Assembly: GCA_009746045.1 (NCBI GenBank)
Contig: RPFO01000144.1
Coordinates: 1-64,000 of the forward strand
Source: Mesostigma viride
Lineage: Eukaryota > Streptophyta > Mesostigmatophyceae > Mesostigmatales > Mesostigmataceae
DNA: 64,000 bases
Direction: 5' to 3'
The position numbers and the translations under genes were made by a program. Positions within the stretch are counted from its first letter, which is position 1, and every line of letters starts with the position of its first letter. Shown here piece by piece: positions 41,456 to 54,800 of the stretch. Below the pieces are notes generated by a model that ran no database searches, had not been told where the DNA came from, and saw only the letters and a list, made by a program, of their open reading frames with translations.

Positions 41456-43369
41456 ATGGTTGAAAAATGAATTAAATAAAATGTGCGTTCCGCGCTTGGG
41501 TTGATTATACCCGGGCGGAACGGGGCGTGAGGTGCAGTGCCCCTGAAAAGAACAACCTACGCATTATTTAATACTAGCCGTGCAGATTCGGGATATTCTA
41601 CCCCGGTCTGTACGGTTAGCGTCTTACTAGCATCCACTAAACATAAGGGTTTAATGACGTCAGTTAGCTAGGGATAAGGGAGGTTTTGCGACTAAAAGCC
41701 GCTCTGGCTGGTTTTGTCGGCCTCTTTCTTTGCTCGTTGTCGTTGCGGCGGCAGCCGCAGCTATGGGTGCTGCGGAGCAAAATCCCAAAAGCACTGGTTG
41801 CACTGGCCACTTGGCCAGTGGTGAGACTTCCAGTTGTTAACCGGCCAGGCGTAGTTCCTCGCTCGGTTAACTAAAAGAAAAGAAAATGATTACCTCCGGT
41901 CCGCACCTTTTCCCCAGCTTGGGGTCTTTGGTGGGCCGGATGCCGTGACAGGTGCTCAACTGTCGCTTGGTCGGCCCAGTGCGCGAGCTGGTGCTCCGTA
42001 CCTGGGGATGCTTGCACCCCGGGTTGGAGCCGGATGGCTGGCACTGGCGACCCGTGTCTCGGTCCGCGGCCTGCGGCTTTTTCTTCGGAAATTGCTGCTG
42101 GCCAGCAAACTTTGCAATTGCCTTCCGCCGAGGGGGGGTGGTTGGGGCTGGGGACGGCGATGGGAAAAGCGCCTAAGCTAGAAATTTTTTCCCCACGCAT
42201 AGAAACCTCGGGGGGAATGCGGTCTTGGCTGAACGGACTCTCGTTCAGCCAGGTGCCTGGGGCTGTGGCCTCGGGCATCCGGGCTGGCGGGGCCTGGGCT
42301 AGGTCCACGTTTTTTCTCGAAGCACCCCGGGTCTATGGGGAGACGGCCATAGCGGTACCGACTCGGGGCCCCGAGAGGGGTCATGATAGGCTGGCCGTGC
42401 GCAATCGCAGTGCAAATGCGCTGGGCCTTTTTGGGCCTGGCCATGCATCCACAGCCGCCGGGCACACGCCTCCCGATGTGGGGGGGCTCCCGTTTTGCGG
42501 CAGGGCGGTCACTTGTGACAACGAGCAAGGTGGAGTGCGGCTTCAAGGGAAAGCCAGGGCGGGGGTGATTGGGCAACGTACTTCATGAAGGGCCTTGAAC
42601 GGCGTGCCTCCGGGCATGTCAATTAGTGTCACATGTATGCTTCCACTTATTGTTTTAATGAAGATGCTGGTTTTTGTGGGAGCTACGTGGGACATGAATC
42701 GGGGTTCTTTGAACGGAGTTTCTTCTATACGTGAATGCGGGAACAAGAGGCCGCTGGATGAGCGGCTTATAGGTCGTAGTGTTTACTCGTAGCTGTTTGG
42801 CTAGAGCTTTTGTGATTAGTAGATGCAATATAGTGCATGGTTGAAAAATGAATTAAATAAAATGTGCGTTCCGCGCTTGGGTTGATTATACCCGGGCGGA
42901 ACGGGGCGTGAGGTGCAGTGCCCCTGAAAAGAACAACCTACGCATTATTTAATACTAGCCGTGCAGATTCGGGATATTCTACCCCCGGTCTGTACGGTTA
43001 GCGTCTTACTAGCATCCACTAAACATAAGGGTTTAATGACGTCAGTTAGCTAGGGATAAGGGAGGTTTTGCGACTAAAAGCCGCTCTGGCTGGTTTTGTC
43101 GGCCTCTTTCTTTGCTCCCCACCCACCCACCCGTGTCTTGGTTGCCTCTAGGGCAACGTACTTCATGAAGGGCCTTGAACGGCGTGCCTCCGGGCATGTC
43201 AATTAGTGTCACATGTATGCTTCCACTTATTGTTTTAATGAAGATGCTGGTTTTTGTGGGAGCTACGTGGGACATGAATCATTCATTTTTAAAACAGTCA
43301 GGTCCTTCACAACCTCAGAAAATGATTTCATTAAATTGGCATATACATTTAAAAACATCTTAGGTCGCA

Positions 43370-43624
43370 CTACTTTTTGCGTTTCAGTTTACGTTTGTTT
43401 CCCGGTTGAATAAAGTTGACACCATCCCCTTCATCGTCGGAAATTAAGGCCGGCATTTCGTCCACTTCAGCTTGTACATCATCTTTTTTCATCACAACCA
43501 TGGCTGGAATTAAATCCCAAAATTTCTCAATCGCTCTAACAACTTCGGCTGGCAGTTTTTTGGCCCCCCGTTCAACTGCCTCTCTCTCCTGGTTCGACAC
43601 CGAAACGTCCTTGTCTTTCTCCAT
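43370..43624 (-). CDS. hypothetical 84-aa basic/acidic protein
   Basis: Starts MEKDKDVSVSNQEREAVE at 43624 (an ATG 13 codons upstream is possible). A helical segment (LPAEVVRAIEKFWDLIPAM) is followed by acidic DDEGDGV and a terminal NKRKLKRKK basic cluster typical of nuclear localisation. Unrecognised. Palindromes at 43733, 43858, 43918 and 44113 lie upstream, the nearest 109 bp from the ATG. Confidence 0.5.
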   Translation of the reverse strand: MEKDKDVSVSNQEREAVERGAKKLPAEVVRAIEKFWDLIPAMVVMKKDDVQAEVDEMPALISDDEGDGVNFIQPGNKRKLKRKK

Positions 43625-43732
43625 TGAAAAAAACTGCACGTGAAGCACAACTGGCACAACCAATGTAAGTAAACCTAGTACCTTCAGGGGCGGATTAATT
43701 CATCAGCCGGAGTAAAATTTTATTTTACAACG

Positions 43733-44125
43733 CCAACGGCCGTTGGCATTACAGCAATGAAGTTAGGAGAGATAAAAACGTCGTAATGCAACGGCTGATA
43801 AAACTGGCGTATAATAAATAACGCAAAAAAAATTGGCAAGACACTTTTTTTGGAGGTCCAACGGCCGTTGGCATCACGTAAATCACAACAGCAATGATGG
43901 AAACTGATTTTGCAAGTCCAACGGCCGTTGGCATCAAGAAAATCAGAAGAGGGAGCGACTGCCCAAAAAACGCATAATAATAAAACAAGTACCTTGCAGG
44001 TGGTTGACAGACGCGAATCTTGTGTGGCGACGTGGAATCTGCAAGGAATGCGCAAAAACGTTGCAATCAGAATTACAAGGATTACATATTTTCCACATTT
44101 AGTTTTTCAGGTCCAACGGCCGTTG
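43733..44125. promoter_or_regulatory. four dispersed palindromes upstream of 43624 ATG
   Basis: CCAACGGCCGTTGG at 43733-43746, 43858-43871 and 43918-43931; CCAACGGCCGTTG at 44113-44125. Each is followed by gcatcA or a related purine spacer. The last one directly borders the satellite. Confidence 0.6.
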
Positions 44126-44131
44126 TAATGA

Positions 44132-46490
44132 GATAAATATAAATACCACTACATGCGTGTGAGAAAATTGTGCCGGGTGACAGAATTAAATCCAAGTTGC
44201 CCAGCAGGTGGGAGGGAGGGAAAAGGAGTGATCAATGAAATGCCCCCCCTCGGAGGGAGGGAGGGAGGGAGGGAGGGAGGGAGGGAGGGAGGGAGGGAGG
44301 GAAGGAGGGAGGTAGGGAACGAGGGAAGGAGGGAAGTAGGGAGGGAGGGAGGGAGGGAGGGAGGGAGGGAGGGAGGGAAGGAGGGAAGGAGGGAAGGAGG
44401 GAAGGAGGGAAGGAGGGAAGGAGGGAAGGAGGGAAGGAGGGAAGGAGGGAGGAGGGAAGGAGGGAAGGAGGGAAGGAGGGAAGGAGGGAAGGAGGGAAGG
44501 AGGGAAGGAGGGAAGGAGGGAAGGAGGGAAGGAGGGAAGGAGGGAGGAGGGAAGGAGGGAAGGAGGGAAGGAGGGATGAGGGAAGGAGGGAAGGAGGGAA
44601 GGAGGGAAGGAGGGAAGGAGGGAAGGAGGGAAGGAGGGAAGGAGGGAAGGAGGGAAGGAGGGAAGGAGGGAAGGAGGGAAGGAGGGAAGGAGGGAAGGAG
44701 GGAAGGAGGGAAGGAGGGAAGGAGGGAAGGAGGGAAGGAGGGAAGGAGGGAAGGAGGGAAGGAGGGAAGGAGGGAAGGAGGGAAGGAGGGAAGGAGGGAA
44801 GGAGGGAAGGAGGGAAGGAGGGAAGGAGGGAAGGAGGGAAGGAGGGAAGGAGGGAAGGAGGGAAGGAGGGAAGGAGGGAAGGAGGGAAGGAGGGAAGGAG
44901 GGAAGGAGGGAAGGATAAATACCTAGGGGGGGGGCTGGCATGCATAAATACCGAGGGGGGGTGCTGGCATGCATAAATACCTAGGGGGGGTGCTGGCATG
45001 CATAAATACCTAGGGGGGGGGCTGGCATGCATAAATACCTAGGGGGGGTGCTGGCATGCATAAATACCTAGGGGGGGTGCTGGCATGCATAAATACCTAG
45101 GGGGGGGCTGGCATGCATAAATACCTAGGGGGGGTGCTGGCATGCATAAATACCTAGGGGGGGTGCTGGCAAGCATAAATACCGAGGGGGGGTGCTGGCA
45201 TGCATTAATACCTAGGGGGGTGCTGGCATGCATAAAAACCTAGGGGGGGGGCTGGCATGCATAAATACCTAGGGCGGGGGGCTGGCATGCATAAAACCTA
45301 GGGGGGTGCTGGCATGCATAAATACCTAGGGGGGGGCTGGCATGCATAAATACCTAGGGGGGGTGCTGGCATGCATAAATACCTAGGGGGGGTGCTGGCA
45401 TGCATAAATACCTAGGGGGGGTGCAGGCATGCATAAATACCTAGGGGGGGTGCTGGCATGCATAAATACCGAGGGGGGGGCTGGCATGCATAAATACCTA
45501 GGGGGGTCGCTGGCATGCATAAATACCTAGGGGGGTGCTGGCATGCATAAATACCTAGGGGGGGTGCTGGCATGCATAAATACCTAGGGGGGGGCTGGCA
45601 TGCATAAATACCTAGGGCGGGGGGCTGGCATGCATAAAACCTAGGGGGGGTGCTGGCATGCATAAATACCTAGGGGGGGTGCTGGCATGCATAAATACCT
45701 AGGGGGGGTGCTGGCATGCATAAATACCGAGGGGGGGTGCTGGCATGCATAAATACCTAGGGGGGTGCTGGCATGCATAAATACCGAGGGGGGGTGCTGG
45801 CATGCATAAATACCGAGGGGGGGGCTGGCATGCATAAATACCTAGGGGGGTGCTGGCATGCATAAATACCTAGGGGGGTGCTGGCATGCATAAATACCTA
45901 GGGGGGGGGCTGGCATGCATAAATACCTAGGGGGGGGCTGGCATGCATAAAACCTAGGGGGGTGCTGGCATGCATAAATACCTAGGGGGGGGGGCTGGCA
46001 TGCATAAATACCTAGGGGGGGTGCTGGCATGCATAAATACCGAGGGGGGGTGCTGGCATGCATAAATACCTAGGGGGGTGCAGGCATGCATAAATACCTA
46101 GGGGGGGTGCTGGCATGCATAAATACCTAGGGGGGGTGCTGGCATGCATAAATACCTAGGGGGGGTCGCTGGCATGCATAAATACCTAGGGGGGTGCTGG
46201 CATGTATAAATACCTAGGGGGGTGCTGGCATGCATAAATACCTAGGGGGGGGGCTGGCATGCATAAATACCTAGGGGGGGTGCTGGCATGCATAAATACC
46301 TAGGGGGGGTGCTGGCATGCATAAATACCTAGGGGGGGGGCTGGCATGCATAAATACCTAGGGGGGGTGCAGGCATGCATAAATACCGAGGGGGGGTGCT
46401 GGCATGCACAAATACCTAGGGGGGGTGCAGGCATGCATAAATACCAAGGGGGGGTGCTGGCATGCATAAATACCGAAGGGGGGGGCTGGC
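44132..46490. repeat. satellite monomer S1 (2359 bp)
   Basis: Header of about 120 bp (gataaatataaataccac ... atgaaatgccccccctcgg), then a (GGGA)n and GGAAGGAG purine block (about 44259-44912), then ~54 units of a 29-bp repeat (ggtgctggcatgcataaatacc + tagggggg). The purine strand is almost uninterrupted for 650 bp. Several long frames through it are artefacts of the repeat. Confidence 0.9.
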
Positions 46491-49400
46491 GATAAATAAG
46501 AATACCACTACATGCGTGTGAGAAAATTGTGCCGGGTGACAGAATTAAATCCAAGTTGCCCAGCAGGTGGGAGGGAGGGAAAAGGAGTGATCAATGAAAT
46601 GCCCCCCCTCGGAGGGAGGGAGGGAGGGAGGAGGGAGGGAGGGAGGGAGGGAGGGAGGGAGGGAGGGAAGGAGGGAGGTAGGGAACGAGGGAAGGAGGGA
46701 AGTAGGGAGGGAGGGACGGAGGGAGGGAGGGAGGGAGGGAGGGAAGGAGGGAAGGAGGGAAGGAGGGAAGGAGGGAAGGAGGGAAGGAGGGAAGGAGGGA
46801 AGGAGGGAAGGAGGGAAGGAGGGAAGGAGGGAAGGAGGGAAGGAGGGATGAGGGAAGGAGGGAAGGAGGGAAGGAGGGATGAGGGAAGGAGGGAAGGAGG
46901 GAAGGAGGGAAGGAGGGAAGGAGGGAAGGAGGGAAGGAGGGAAGGAGGGAAGGAGGGAAGGAGGGAAGGAGGGAAGGAGGAAGGAGGGAAGGAGGGAAGG
47001 AGGGAAGGAGGGAAGGAGGGAAGGAGGGAAGGAGGGAAGGAGGGAAGGAGGGAAGGAGGGAAGGAGGGAAGGAGGGAAGGAGGGAAGGAGGGAAGGAGGG
47101 AAGGAGGGAAGGAGGGAGGAGGGAAGGAGGGAAGGAGGGAAGGAGGGAGGGAAGGAGGGAAGGAGGGAAGGAGGGAAGGAGGGAAGGAGGGAAGGAGGGA
47201 AGGAGGGAAGGAGGGAAGGAGGGAAGGAGGGAAGGAGGGAAGGAGGGAAGGAGGGAAGGAGGGAAGGAGGGAAGGAGGGAAGGAGGGAAGGAGGGAAGGA
47301 GGGAGGAGGGAAGGAGGGAAGGAGGGAAGGAGGGATGAGGGAAGGAGGGAAGGAGGGAAGGAGGGAAGGAGGGAAGGAGGGAAGGAGGGAAGGAGGGAAG
47401 GAGGGAAGGAGGGAAGGAGGGAAGGAGGGAAGGAGGGAAGGAGGGAAGGAGGGAAGGAGGGAAGGAGGGAAGGAGGGAAGGAGGGAAGGAGGGAAGGAGG
47501 GAAGGAGGGAAGGAGGGAAGGAGGGAAGGAGGGAAGGAGGGAAGGAGGGAAGGAGGGAAGGAGGGAAGGAGGGAAGGAGGGAAGGAGGGAAGGAGGGAAG
47601 GAGGGAAGGAGGGAAGGAGGGAAGGATAAATACCTAGGGGGGGGCTGGCATGCATAAATACCGAGGGGGGGTGCTGGCATGCATAAATACCTAGGGGGGG
47701 TGCTGGCATGCATAAATACCTAGGGGGGGGGCTGGCATGCATAAATACCTAGGGGGGGGCTGGCATGCATAAATACCTAGGGGGGGGGCTGGCATGCATA
47801 AATACCTAGGGGGGGGGCTGGCATGCATAAATACCTAGGGGGGGTGCTGGCATGCATAAATACCTAGGGGGGGTGCTGGCAAGCATAAATACCGAGGGGG
47901 GGTGCTGGCATGCATTAATACCTAGGGGGGGTGCTGGCATGCATAAATACCTAGGGGGGGGGCTGGCATGCATAAATACCTAGGGGGGGGCTGGCATGCA
48001 TAAAAACCTAGGGGGGGTGCTGGCATGCATAAATACCTAGGGGGGGGGCTGGCATGCATAAATACCTAGGGGGGGTGCTGGCATGCATAAATACCGAGGG
48101 GGGGTGCTGGCATGCATAAATACCTAGGGGGGGTGCAGGCATGCATAAATACCTAGGGGGGGTGCTGGCATGCATAAATACCGAGGGGGGGGCTGGCATG
48201 CATCAATACCTAGGGGGGGTCGCTGGCATGCATAAATACCTAGGGGGGGTGCTGGCATGCATAAATACCTAGGGGGGGTGCTGGCATGCATAAATACCTA
48301 GGGGGGGGGCTGGCATGCATAAATACCTAGGGGGGGGCTGGCATGCATAAATACCTAGGGGGGTGCTGGCATGCATAAATACCTAGGGGGGGGCTGGCAT
48401 GCATAAATACCTAGGGGGGGTGCTGGCATGCATAAATACCGAGGGGGGTGCTGGCATGCATAAATACCTAGGGGGGGTGCAGGCATGCATAAATACCTAG
48501 GGGGGGTGCTGGCATGCATAAATACCGAGGGGGGGGCTGGCATGCATAAATACCGAGGGGGGGGCTGGCATGCATAAATACCTAGGGGGGGTGCTGGCAT
48601 GCATAAATACCTAGGGGGGGGCTGGCATGCATAAATACCTAGGGGGGGGCTGGCATGCATAAAAACCTAGGGGGGTGCTGGCATGCATAAATACCTAGGG
48701 GGGGGGCTGGCATGCATAAATACCTAGGGGGGGTGCTGGCATGCATAAATACCGAGGGGGGGTGCTGGCATGCATAAATACCTAGGGGGGGTGCAGGCAT
48801 GCATAAATACCTAGGGGGGGGCTGGCATGCATAAATACCTAGGGGGGGTGCTGGCATGCATAAATACCTAGGGGGGGTCGCTGGCATGCATAAATACCTA
48901 GGGGGGGTGCTGGCATGTATAAATACCTAGGGGGGTGCTGGCATGCATAAATACCTAGGGGGGGGGCTGGCATGCATAAATACCGAGGGGGGGTGCTGGC
49001 ATGCACAAATACCTAGGGGGGGTGCTGGCATGCATAAATACCTAGGGGGGGGGCTGGCATGCATAAATACCTAGGGGGGGTGCTGGCATGCATAAATACC
49101 GAGGGGGGGTGCTGGCATGCATAAATACCTAGGGGGGGTGCAGGCATGCATAAATACCTAGGGGGGGTGCTGGCATGCATAAATACCGAGGGGGGGGGCT
49201 GGCATGCATAAATACCTAGGGGGGTCGCTGGCATGCATAAATACCTAGGGGGGGTGCTGGCATGTATAAATACCTAGGGGGGGTGCTGGCATGCATAAAT
49301 ACCTAGGGGGGGGCTGGCATGCATAAATACCTAGGGGGGGTGCTGGCATGCATAAATACCTAGGGGGTGCTGGCATGCATAAATACCTAGGGGGGGGCTG

Positions 49401-49518
49401 GCATGCATAAATACCTAGGGGGGGTGCTGGCATGCATAAATACCGAGGGGGGGTGCTGGCATGCATAAATACCTAGGGGGGGTGCAGGCATGCATAAATA
49501 CCAAGGGGGGGGGCTGGC
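46491..49518. repeat. satellite monomer S2 (3028 bp)
   Basis: Same header and order as S1 but with a longer purine block (about 46610-47626, ~1 kb) and its own 29-bp variants (for example a catcaatacc unit near 48201). It pairs with S4. Confidence 0.9.
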
Positions 49519-51873
49519 GATAAATAAGAATACCACTACATGCGTGTGAGAAAATTGTGCCGGGTGACAGAATTAAATCCAAGTTGCCCAGCAGGTGGGA
49601 GGGAGGGAAAAGGAGTGATCAATGAAATGCCCCCCCTCGGAGGGAGGGAGGGAGGGAGGGAGGGAGGGAGGGAGGGAGGGAGGGAAGGAGGGAGGTAGGG
49701 AACGAGGGAAGGAGGGAAGTAGGGAGGGAGGGACGGAGGGAGGGAGGGAGGGAGGGAGGGAAGGAGGGAAGGAGGGAAGGAGGGAAGGAGGGAAGGAGGG
49801 AAGGAGGGAAGGAGGGAAGGAGGGACGGAGGGAAGGAGGGAAGGAGGGAACGAGGGAAGGAGGGAAGGAGGGAAGGAGGGAAGGAGGGAAGGAGGGAAGG
49901 AGGGAAGGAGGGAAGGAGGGAAGGAGGGAAGGAGGGATGAGGGAAGGAGGGAAGGAGGGAAGGAGGGATGAGGGAAGGAGGGAAGGAGGGAAGGAGGGAA
50001 GGAGGGAAGGAGGGAAGGAGGGAAGGAGGGAAGGAGGGAAGGAGGGAAGGAGGGAAGGAGGGAAGGAGGGAAGGAGGGAAGGAGGGAAGGAGGGAAGGAG
50101 GGAAGGAGGGAAGGAGGGAAGGAGGGAAGGAGGGAAGGAGGGAAGGAGGGAAGGAGGGAAGGAGGGAAGGAGGGAAGGAGGGAAGGAGGGAAGGAGGGAA
50201 GGAGGTATGGAGGGAAGGAGGGAAGGAGGGAAGGAGGGAAGGAGGGAAGGAGGGAAGGAGGGAAGGAGGGAAGGAGGGAAGGAGGGAAGGAGGGAAGGAG
50301 GGAAGGAGGGAAGGAGGGAAGGAGGGAAGGAGGGAAGGATAAATACCTAGGGGGGGGGCTGGCATGCATAAATACCGAGGGGGGGTGCTGGCATGCATAA
50401 ATACCTAGGGGGGGTGCTGGCAACATAAATACCGAGGGGGGGTGCTGGCATGCATAAATACGTCGGGTGGGGTGCTGGCATGCATAAATACCTAGGGGGG
50501 GTGCTGGCATGCATAAATACCTAGGGGGGGTGCTGGCAAGCATAAATACCGAGGGGGGGGTGCTGGCATGCATTAATACCTAGGGGGGGTGCTGGCATGC
50601 ATAAAACCTAGGGGGGGGGCTGGCATGCATAAATACCTAGGGCGGGGGCTGGCATGCATAAAACCTAGGGGGGTGCTGGCATGCATAAATACCTAGGGGG
50701 GGGGCTGGCATGCATAAATACCTAGGGGGGGGTGCTGGCATGCATAAATACCTAGGGGGGGTGCTGGCATGCATAAATACCTAGGGGGGTGCAGGCATGC
50801 ATAAATACCTAGGGGGGGTGCTGGCATGCATAAATACCGAGGGGGGGGGCTGGCATGCATAAATACCTAGGGGGGTCGCTGGCATGCATAAATACCTAGG
50901 GGGGGTGCTGGCATGCATAAATACCTAGGGGGGTGCTGGCATGCATAAATACCTAGGGCGGGGGGCTGGCATGCATAAATACCTAGGGGGGGGGCTGGCA
51001 TGCATAAAAACCTAGGGGGGGTGCTGGCATGCATAAATACCTAGGGGGGGTGCTGGCATGCATAAATACCTAGGGGGGGTGCTGGCATGCATAAATACCG
51101 AGGGGGGGGTGCTGGCATGCATAAATACCTAGGGGGGTGCTGGCATGCATAAATACCGAGGGGGGTGCTGGCATGCATAAATACCGAGGGGGGGGGCTGG
51201 CATGCATAAATACCTAGGGGGGGTGCTGGCATGCATAAATACCTAGGGGGGGTGCTGGCATGCATAAATACCTAGGGCGGGGGGGCTGGCATGCATAAAT
51301 ACCTAGGGCGGGGGGCTGGCATGCATAAAAACCTAGGGGGGGTGCTGGCATGCATAAATACCTAGGGGGGGGGGCTGGCATGCATAAATACCTAGGGGGG
51401 GGTGCTGGCATGCATAAATACCGAGGGGGGGTGCTGGCATGCATAAATACCTAGGGGGGTGCAGGCATGCATAAATACCTAGGGGGGGTGCTGGCATGCA
51501 TAAATACCTAGGGGGGGTGCTGGCATGCATAAATACCTAGGGGGGTCGCTGGCATGCATAAATACCTAGGGGGGTGCTGGCATGTATAAATACCTAGGGG
51601 GGTGCTGGCATGCATAAATACCTAGGGGGGGGGCTGGCATGCATAAATACCTAGGGGGGGTGCTGGCATGCATAAATACCTAGGGGGGTGCTGGCATGCA
51701 TAAATACCTAGGGGGGGGGGCTGGCATGCATAAATACCTAGGGGGGGGTGCAGGCATGCATAAATACCGAGGGGGGGGTGCTGGCATGCACAAATACCTA
51801 GGGGGGGTGCAGGCATGCATAAATACCAAGGGGGGGGTGCTGGCATGCATAAATACCGAAGGGGGGGGCTGGC
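49519..51873. repeat. satellite monomer S3 (2355 bp)
   Basis: Matches S1 in length, shorter purine block (about 49640-50338) and in having cataaaacc and gggcggggg variants of the 29-bp unit. Confidence 0.9.
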
Positions 51874-54800
51874 GATAAATAAGAATACCACTACATGCGT
51901 GTGAGAAAATTGTGCCGGGTGACAGAATTAAATCCAAGTTGCCCAGCAGGTGGGAGGGAGGGAAAAGGAGTGATCAATGAAATGCCCCCCCTCGGAGGGA
52001 GGGAGGGAGGGAGGGAGGGAGGGAGGGAGGGAGGGAGGGAGGGAGGGAGGGAAGGAGGGAGGTAGGGAACGAGGGAAGGAGGGAAGTAGGGAGGGAGGGA
52101 CGGAGGGAGGGAGGGAGGGAGGGAGGGAAGGAGGGAAGGAGGGAAGGAGGGAAGGAGGGAAGGAGGGAAGGAGGGAAGGAGGGAAGGAGGGAAGGAGGGA
52201 AGGAGGGAAGGAGGGAAGGAGGGAAGGAGGGATGAGGGAAGGAGGGAAGGAGGGAAGGAGGGATGAGGAAGGAGGGAAGGAGGGAAGGAGGGAAGGAGGG
52301 AAGGAGGGAAGGAGGGAAGGAGGGAAGGAGGGAAGGAGGGAAGGAGGGAAGGAGGGAAGGAGGGAAGGAGGGAAGGAGGGAAGGAGGGAAGGAGGGAAGG
52401 AGGGAAGGAGGGAAGGAGGGAAGGAGGGAAGGAGGGAAGGAGGGAAGGAGGGAAGGAGGGAAGGAGGGAAGGAGGGAAGGAGGGAAGGAGGGAAGGAGGG
52501 AGGAGGGAAGGAGGGAAGGAGGGAAGGAGGGATGAGGGAAGGAGGGAAGGAGGGAAGGAGGGAAGGAGGGAAGGAGGGAAGGAGGGAAGGAGGGAAGGAG
52601 GGACGGAGGGAAGGAGGGAAGGAGGGAAGGAGGGAAGGAGGGAAGGAGGGAAGGAGGGAAGGAGGGAAGGAGGGAAGGAGGGAAGGAGGGAGGAGGGAAG
52701 GAGGGAAGGAGGGAAGGAGGGATGAGGGAAGGAGGGAAGGAGGGAAGGAGGGAAGGAGGGAAGGAGGGAAGGAGGGAAGGAGGGAAGGAGGGAAGGAGGG
52801 AAGGAGGGAAGGAGGGAAGGAGGGAAGGAGGGAAGGAGGGAAGGAGGGAAGGAGGGAAGGAGGGAAGGAGGGAAGGAGGGAAGGAGGGAAGGAGGGAAGG
52901 AGGGAAGGAGGGAAGGAGGGAAGGAGGGAAGGAGGGAAGGAGGGAAGGAGGGAAGGAGGGAAGGAGGGAAGGAGGGAAGGAGGGAAGGAGGGAAGGAGGG
53001 AAGGAGGAAGGATAAATACCTAGGGGGGGGGCTGGCATGCATAAATACCGAGGGGGGGTGCTGGCATGCATAAATACCTAGGGGGGGTGCTGGCATGCAT
53101 AAATACCTAGGGGGGGGGCTGGCATGCATAAATACCTAGGGGGGGGGCTGGCATGCATAAATACCTAGGGGGGGGCTGGCATGCATAAATACCTAGGGGG
53201 GGGGCTGGCATGCATAAATACCTAGGGGGGGGTGCTGGCATGCATAAATACCTAGGGGGGGTGCTGGCAAGCATAAATACCGAGGGGGGGTGCTGGCATG
53301 CATTAATACCTAGGGGGGGTGCTGGCATGCATAAATACCTAGGGGGGGGGCTGGCATGCATAAATACCTAGGGGGGGCTGGCATGCATAAAAACCTAGGG
53401 GGGGTGCTGGCATGCATAAATACCTAGGGGGGGGCTGGCATGCATAAATACCTAGGGGGGGTGCTGGCATGCATAAATACCGAGGGGGGGTGCTGGCATG
53501 CATAAATACCTAGGGGGGGTGCAGGCATGCATAAATACCTAGGGGGGTGCTGGCATGCATAAATACCGAGGGGGGGGCTGGCATGCATCAATACCTAGGG
53601 GGGGTCGCTGGCATGCATAAATACCTAGGGGGGTGCTGGCATGCATAAATACCTAGGGGGGGTGCTGGCATGCATAAATACCTAGGGCGGGGGGCTGGCA
53701 TGCATAAATACCTAGGGCGGGGGCTGGCATGCATAAATACCTAGGGGGGGTGCTGGCATGCATAAATACCTAGGGGGGGGGCTGGCATGCATAAATACCT
53801 AGGGGGGGTGCTGGCATGCATAAATACCGAGGGGGGTGCTGGCATGCATAAATACCTAGGGGGGGTGCAGGCATGCATAAATACCTAGGGGGGGTGCTGG
53901 CATGCATAAATACCGAGGGGGGGGCTGGCATGCATAAATACCGAGGGGGGGGCTGGCATGCATAAATACCTAGGGGGGGTGCTGGCATGCATAAATACCT
54001 AGGCGGGGGGGCTGGCATGCATAAATACCTAGGGCGGGGGCTGGCATGCATAAAAACCTAGGGGGGTGCTGGCATGCATAAATACCTAGGGGGGGGGCTG
54101 GCATGCATAAATACCTAGGGGGGTGCTGGCATGCATAAATACCGAGGGGGGGTGCTGGCATGCATAAATACCTAGGGGGGTGCAGGCATGCATAAATACC
54201 TAGGGGGGCTGGCATGCATAAATACCTAGGGGGGGTGCTGGCATGCATAAATACCTAGGGGGGTCGCTGGCATGCATAAATACCTAGGGGGGGGGTGCTG
54301 GCATGTATAAATACCTAGGGGGGGTGCTGGCATGCATAAATACCTAGGGGGGGGGGCTGGCATGCATACATACCGGGGGGGGTGCTGGCATGCATAAATA
54401 CCTAGGGGGGTGCTGGCATGCATACATACCTAGGGGGGGGGCTGGCAAGCATAAATACCTAGGGGGGGTGCTGGCATGCATAAATACGTCGGGTGGGGTG
54501 CTGGCAAGCATAAATACCTAGGGGGGGTCGCTGGCATGCATAAATACCTAGGGGGGTGCTGGCATGCATAAATACCTAGGGGGGGGGCTGGCATGCATAA
54601 ATACCTAGGGGGTGCTGGCATGCATAAATACCTAGGGTGGGTGCTGGCATGCATAAATACCTAGGGGGGGTGCTGGCATGCATAAATACCGAGGGGGGGG
54701 CTGGCATGCATAAATACCGAGGGGGGTGCTGGCATGCATAAATACGGAGGGGGGGGTGCTGGCATGCATAAATACCTAGGGGGGGTGCTGGCATGCATAA

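Larger units (their letters stand above)
40757..43278 (+). mobile_element. E3: third copy of E1-type element, with a LINE insertion
   Basis: Same A1-internal-B1-A2-B2 order, 1961 bp when the inserted 554 bp plus 7-bp duplication are removed. A1 starts at 40757 (TCGGGGTTCTTTGAAC) and the final B repeat ends gacatgaa at 43278. Its left flank matches that of E2; its right flank (tcattcatttttaaaac) is unique. Small differences from E1 and E2 are confined to G or C runs. Confidence 0.87.

Noticed and set aside
44153-53129. Long Lys/Glu/Gly/Arg and Pro/Ser/Leu frames in the purine blocks
   Set aside because: They follow from GGAAGGAG repeats on either strand and recur in several frames at once.
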